From Janthinobacterium sp. GW458P (GTDB lineage: Bacteria > Pseudomonadota > Gammaproteobacteria > Burkholderiales > Burkholderiaceae_D): a DNA stretch of 47,064 nt. Below, one piece after another: positions 43,604 to 47,064 of the stretch (position 1 is its first letter; every line of letters begins with the position of its first letter). The translations under genes and the position numbers were made by a program. Under the pieces are notes generated by a model, which was given only the letters and a program-made list of their open reading frames with translations, was not told the origin of the DNA and made no database searches. The stretch lies in NCBI RefSeq assembly GCF_002127585.1, contig NZ_NEGZ01000046.1:1-47064 (forward strand), given 5' to 3'.

Positions 43604-45630
43604 TTGGCGGGCGGCGGCGCCACCGGCACCGGCTGGCTCGACGACAGGGGCAAGGGCGCCGCCTGCAGCGGCACGGGCTGGCCGGACGACATCGGCAAGG
43701 GCGACGCGGCCGGCTCGGGCGACGGCGTCACTTCCGGCGCGGGCACGCTCTGCGGCAAGGTCGGCGGCAGCGCGCCGGGCGTCATCATCGGCTGCGCCGG
43801 CGCCGGCTGCATGCCGACGGCCGACGGGCCGGAACGCACGATCACCGTGCCCGGCATCTGCGTGGGCGCCTTGACGGCCATGTCGGGACGGCGGCGGAAG
43901 CTGCCCTCGGTTCCGGCCGAAAATTCCGACTCCTTCGCTTCCGGGCGCTGCACCGTGCGCACCAGGTGCGGCGTGATCGACAGCACGATTTCCGTCTTCT
44001 GGCTGTCGTCCTTGCTGCTGCCGAACAAACGTCCCAGCACGGGAATGTCGCCCAGGCCCGGCACCTTGTTGCCCGAACTGCGCTCTTCATTGTTGATCAG
44101 GCCCGCCAGCACCTGGTTTTCACCATCCTTCAGCTGCAGCATGGTCGACGCCTGGCGCGTGCCGATCTGGTACAGCGTCGAGCCGCTCCGGGTGGTGGTG
44201 GCAGCCCCCAGGTTGCTCACTTCCAGCGAAATGCGGATGCCCACTTCATTGTTCAAATAGATGGTCGGCTCCGCGTTCACCGTCAGGCCCACGTCCAGGT
44301 AGCTGATCGATTCGGAAGCGAAGCCGCCCGTGCCCGGTGAAATCGTGGTGGTCACCACGGGTACCCTGTCGCCGATGACGAATTTCGCCTTTTCGCGGTT
44401 GCGCACGCGGATGCGCGGGTTGGCCAGGATATTCGCGTCGCCATCCGTCTTCTTGGCATTCGCCGTCACGGACAGGTCGCTCACGCCGATGCTGCGCTGG
44501 TTCAGGTTATTCAGGTCATTGATGGTCAGCCCGGCGCCGCCCGAGGTGCTCAAAGGCGTCAGGGTCAGGCTCGATGGCCAGGCCACGCCCAGCTCCAGCA
44601 GGCGGCTGCGCTTGACCTCGAGGATTTCCAGCTCCAGCACCACTTCCGCTTCCGGCACGTCCTGCAGCGCGATCAGGCGCTCGGCCAGGCGGATCGCCTC
44701 GGGCGTGTCGCGCACGATGACGAGGTTGAGCTTTTCATCGGCCACCACGTCGCGCGTCTTCAGAATGGTCTTGAGCGTATTGGCCACCTGCTTGGCGTCC
44801 GCGTTCGCCAGGAAGAAGGTTTTCACCAGCACTTCCTGGTACTCCTTCAATTTCGCCGCCACATTGGGATAGATCAAGATCGTGTTCGCATCCATCACCT
44901 GCTGTTCCAGCTGGTTCGTCACCAGCAGGAAGTAGACGGCCGATTCCACCGTGCTGTTTTTCAGGAAGATCGACGTTTTTGCGTCCGCCTTGACGTCCTT
45001 GTCGAAGACGAAATTGAGTCCAGAGCGGCGCGCGATCAGCTCAAACACCTGTTTTAAAGGCGCGTCGCGGAACTCGATCGTGATCGGCTGCTTGTATGAT
45101 TTGGCCAGTCCCGATTCGACGATGGGCGGCGCCGTCTTTTCATCGACCTCGCGCAGCAGCGCGCGCGCGCCGGCGTGATTCGGCTGCTCGGTGAGGATGG
45201 CGTTCAGGCGCTGGCGCGCCGGGTCGTATTGTTTTGCATCAAACGCCGTGCGCGCTTCGGCCAGCAATTTCCCCTGGCGCTGCTCGCGTTCGAGCGCGCG
45301 CAAGCCGCTGTTGGCGCGCTCGTTTTGCGCATCGATCTCGAGCACGCCGAGAAAGGAAGCGCGCGCCAGCTCGCCCTGCCCCGCCTGCGCCTGGCGCTCG
45401 GCCTGCTGCAGGCCGGTGCTGGTGGCCCGTTCGCGCGCCTGCAGATAGGCGCTGCGGTACTGCGCATTGCCGGGATCCTGCTGCAGCGCTTCCTGCAATT
45501 TCTGCAGGCCGGCCGGCACCTGGTTTTGCGCGATCAGCTCGCGCCCGTCGCGGTAGGCCTGCTGCCCTGCGCAGCCGGACAGCAGTGCCAGCAATACCGG
45601 CAGCAGCGCCGATGAAAAGGAACGAGGCAT
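43600..45630 (-). CDS. TPR-fused secretin lipoprotein, GspD/PilQ-like
   Basis: Outer-membrane secretin of 676 residues. It starts with a lipoprotein signal (LLALLSGC, Cys near residue 19). TPR-like repeats (about 25-155) come before the secretin N domains ([39 protein letters not shown]). The secretin core includes [19 protein letters not shown] Pro-rich tail (after about 590) holds [15 protein letters not shown] repeats. The N-terminal TPR region replaces part of the usual N0 layout, and self-piloting by the lipid is likely. The start overlaps the PilP-like stop (TGATG). It has MshL/PilQ-like features. Confidence 0.9.
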   Translation of the reverse strand: MPRSFSSALLPVLLALLSGCAGQQAYRDGRELIAQNQVPAGLQKLQEALQQDPGNAQYRSAYLQARERATSTGLQQAERQAQAGQGELARASFLGVLEIDAQNERANSGLRALEREQRQGKLLAEARTAFDAKQYDPARQRLNAILTEQPNHAGARALLREVDEKTAPPIVESGLAKSYKQPITIEFRDAPLKQVFELIARRSGLNFVFDKDVKADAKTSIFLKNSTVESAVYFLLVTNQLEQQVMDANTILIYPNVAAKLKEYQEVLVKTFFLANADAKQVANTLKTILKTRDVVADEKLNLVIVRDTPEAIRLAERLIALQDVPEAEVVLELEILEVKRSRLLELGVAWPSSLTLTPLSTSGGAGLTINDLNNLNQRSIGVSDLSVTANAKKTDGDANILANPRIRVRNREKAKFVIGDRVPVVTTTISPGTGGFASESISYLDVGLTVNAEPTIYLNNEVGIRISLEVSNLGAATTTRSGSTLYQIGTRQASTMLQLKDGENQVLAGLINNEERSSGNKVPGLGDIPVLGRLFGSSKDDSQKTEIVLSITPHLVRTVQRPEAKESEFSAGTEGSFRRRPDMAVKAPTQMPGTVIVRSGPSAVGMQPAPAQPMMTPGALPPTLPQSVPAPEVTPSPEPAASPLPMSSGQPVPLQAAPLPLSSSQPVPVAPPPAK

Positions 45631-46142
45631 CACTCGGAAACTCCAATGTTGAGCTGCTGAACCTGGTTCAACGGCAGGTAGGTGAGCGTCATGACGGGCG
45701 GCGCGATCGTCGCGACCTTGTAGGCGCCATCGATGACGGTATTGGCGCGCACGATATACGTCTTGTCGGCGCGCGACAAAAACACTTCCCAGGCACCGTC
45801 GGCGGCCGCCTTGCCCAGGTAGACGAAAGGCAGCGGCGGCGCCATCGGCGGGGGCGGGGCGGCCTGCGCCACCGTTTTCGGCGGCGGCGGGGTCCAGCTC
45901 TGGCTGTGGAAGACGCCATCGGCGCCGCCAAAGGTGTCGCCATCCTCGCCCGCCACTTCGCTGCGCGGCAGCAGGGCCAGGATGGCCGGCTGCGCGGTCG
46001 GCGGCCTGGCGGCATGGCGCGCGGGCGCGACGGCCCGCTCCACCGCTTCGGCCACCTCGGCCACGGGCTGGCGCTCGCCGAACAGCAGCAAGGCGCCCGC
46101 GCCCAGCACGCCGGCCAGCAACAGATAATGGCGCGGCGTCAT
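45630..46142 (-). CDS. PilP/GspC-like inner-membrane protein
   Basis: Bitopic protein of 170 residues: a short N-terminal membrane helix (HYLLLAGVLGAGALLLF), a Pro-rich linker and a C-terminal HR-like beta domain (PFVYLGKAAADGAWEVFLSR, ADKTYIVRANTVIDGAYKVA). This is the layout of PilP/GspC/MshK proteins that connect the inner platform to the secretin. ATG 46142 overlaps the PilO-like stop (ATGA). Family assignment is by layout and position. Confidence 0.8.
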   Translation of the reverse strand: MTPRHYLLLAGVLGAGALLLFGERQPVAEVAEAVERAVAPARHAARPPTAQPAILALLPRSEVAGEDGDTFGGADGVFHSQSWTPPPPKTVAQAAPPPPMAPPLPFVYLGKAAADGAWEVFLSRADKTYIVRANTVIDGAYKVATIAPPVMTLTYLPLNQVQQLNIGVSE

Positions 46143-46711
46143 GGCGCGCCTCCGGCATCCGTCGGCGCGTCGGTCAGATAAAAAGTCAGGCGCAGGCGCG
46201 CTTCGAGCTGCGTGTCGGCAATCTGTTCGCGGCGAAAACTCAGTTCGTCGAGCGAGGCGAAGGGCATGGCGCGCAGCGCCTGCAGCGCAAACTGCCATAC
46301 GGCCGCATAACTGCCCTTCAGCGGCAAGGTCACCTGCCAGGTGGCGACCCTGCCGGCCTTGTCGTAGCCGCTTTTATATTCGCCCTGCGCCAGCACCAGG
46401 CCGTGCTTCGCCGCCAGGTCGAACAGCTGCTTGACCTGCTGCTCCGCGTGGCGCTGCTGTCCCAGGGTGGCGTAAAAACGGGCCAGGTTGTCGCTGGCCG
46501 TCGCCGGCGGCGCCAAGGCCGCCACGGCCAGCGACGGCTGCGGCAAGGTGCGTGCTTCCAGCTGCGCCGCCACGGCGCGCTGCTGCCAGGCCCAGGCACA
46601 CGCAGCCACGCCCAGCAACAGCAAGACCGCCGCCAGGCAGGCCGGCACGCCCAGGCGGCGCAACAGCAGTTGCGCGCGCAGGCGCAGCGCGTTCAGGTCG
46701 AGGGCCATCAT
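46139..46711 (-). CDS. PilO/GspM-like inner-membrane protein
   Basis: Protein of 190 residues with one N-terminal helix (about 20-42), a coiled-coil part (ARFYATLGQQRHAEQQVKQL) and a ferredoxin-like periplasmic domain (VTLPLKGSYAAVWQFALQA, ASLDELSFRREQI). This fits PilO, MshJ or GspM, the alignment-platform subunit. Start ATG 46711 overlaps the upstream gene's stop by 4 bp. Confidence 0.82.
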   Translation of the reverse strand: MMALDLNALRLRAQLLLRRLGVPACLAAVLLLLGVAACAWAWQQRAVAAQLEARTLPQPSLAVAALAPPATASDNLARFYATLGQQRHAEQQVKQLFDLAAKHGLVLAQGEYKSGYDKAGRVATWQVTLPLKGSYAAVWQFALQALRAMPFASLDELSFRREQIADTQLEARLRLTFYLTDAPTDAGGAP

Positions 46712-47064
46712 GGCGCGCCCCAGCGCGCTTCGAGCTGGAAGCGCAGGGGATGGTTCGGGTCGAGCGCATTGATTTCATGGCGCAGCAGCTGCACGCGGGA
46801 GCCAAACAGCTCCTGCTGCTTCAATTGCGCGATGTAGGCCACCATGGCGTCGCTGCCCGTCGTTTCGGCCGTAATCTTCAGCACGCGCTTGCGCGCGTCC
46901 GGCTCCAGCGCCAGCAGCGCGATGGCGGGCGGCGTGGCGCTGGCCAGCGCGTCCTGCAGATCACGCCACGGCAGGTTCAATTGCAGGATGGCCGCATTCA
47001 CGGCCGCCGCCTGCGCGGGCGCGATCGGCACTTGCGGCGCAGGCGCCGGCCCTTGCGCGGCTTG
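46708..47064 (-). CDS. PilN/GspL-like protein, partial at window edge
   Basis: The frame stays open to position 47064 on the minus strand, so the gene starts beyond the window; about 118 residues are visible. A Pro/Ala-rich segment precedes a ferredoxin-like domain (RDLQDALASATPPAIALLAL, KRVLKITAETTGSDAMVAYI) like the periplasmic domain of PilN or GspL. Its end overlaps the PilO-like gene by 4 bp. ATPase and platform genes would be expected further right. Confidence 0.75.
   Translation of the reverse strand, partial: QAAQGPAPAPQVPIAPAQAAAVNAAILQLNLPWRDLQDALASATPPAIALLALEPDARKRVLKITAETTGSDAMVAYIAQLKQQELFGSRVQLLRHEINALDPNHPLRFQLEARWGAP

Overview
The window looks like chromosome of a GC-rich betaproteobacterium of the order Burkholderiales. 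The family Oxalobacteraceae (Janthinobacterium/Massilia/Duganella type) is most likely. The supporting signs are the cysB / cysI-DUF934-cysH-cysD-cysN sulfate assimilation block, a betaproteobacterial porin, the clpS-clpA and icd neighbourhood around a cold-shock gene, and a PEP-CTERM/FxDxF protein. Taxonomy is inferred from gene content; no database search was run.

Layout. 1-250: leader and promoter of a ribosomal RNA operon that runs leftward out of the window. 462-3940: a LytS/LytTR-type two-component pair, then a PAS histidine kinase without an adjacent response regulator. 3988-5780: a porin and a SAM methyltransferase, each followed by its own terminator. 5842-13819: the sulfur block, with CysB divergent from a TauE/SafE-type exporter, sulfite reductase, DUF934, APS reductase, both ATP sulfurylase subunits and a uroporphyrinogen-III methyltransferase for siroheme. 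14071-18416: a membrane protein converging on an overlapping lptF-lptG-cbiX-Stealth operon. CbiX supplies the iron-insertion step of siroheme synthesis for CysI. 18484-23127: pepA, a four-gene operon (unknown gene, DUF1653, creA, lipoprotein), an AT-rich regulatory stretch and exonuclease III. 23124-32182: a six-PAS GGDEF-EAL protein, a PrpR-type sigma-54 activator behind a perfect 22-bp palindrome, and a Tricorn-like protease. 32390-41016: clpA-clpS, a cold-shock gene, icd, a pseudouridine synthase, two small exported proteins, rpsT and murJ. 41015-41268: three nearly identical 84-bp repeats directly behind murJ. 41323-47064: a PEP-CTERM protein and a tightly overlapping operon for a hybrid type II secretion/type IV pilus-like machine, cut by the right edge.

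How the genes work together. Sulfate is activated by CysDN to APS, reduced directly by a four-cysteine CysH and then by CysI, whose siroheme depends on CobA and CbiX. No cysC and no precorrin-2 dehydrogenase gene is present here. ClpS and ClpA form one N-degron/AAA+ unit; ClpP is not in the window. LptF and LptG are the paired permeases of LPS export.

Most unusual items: the murJ-distal 84-bp repeat array with alternative hairpins, the secretion operon joining PilN/O/P-like genes to a TPR-fused secretin and three pseudopilins, the palindrome before prpR, the hairpin plus T-run in the cold-shock 5' UTR, and the symmetric sites between 21970 and 22116.
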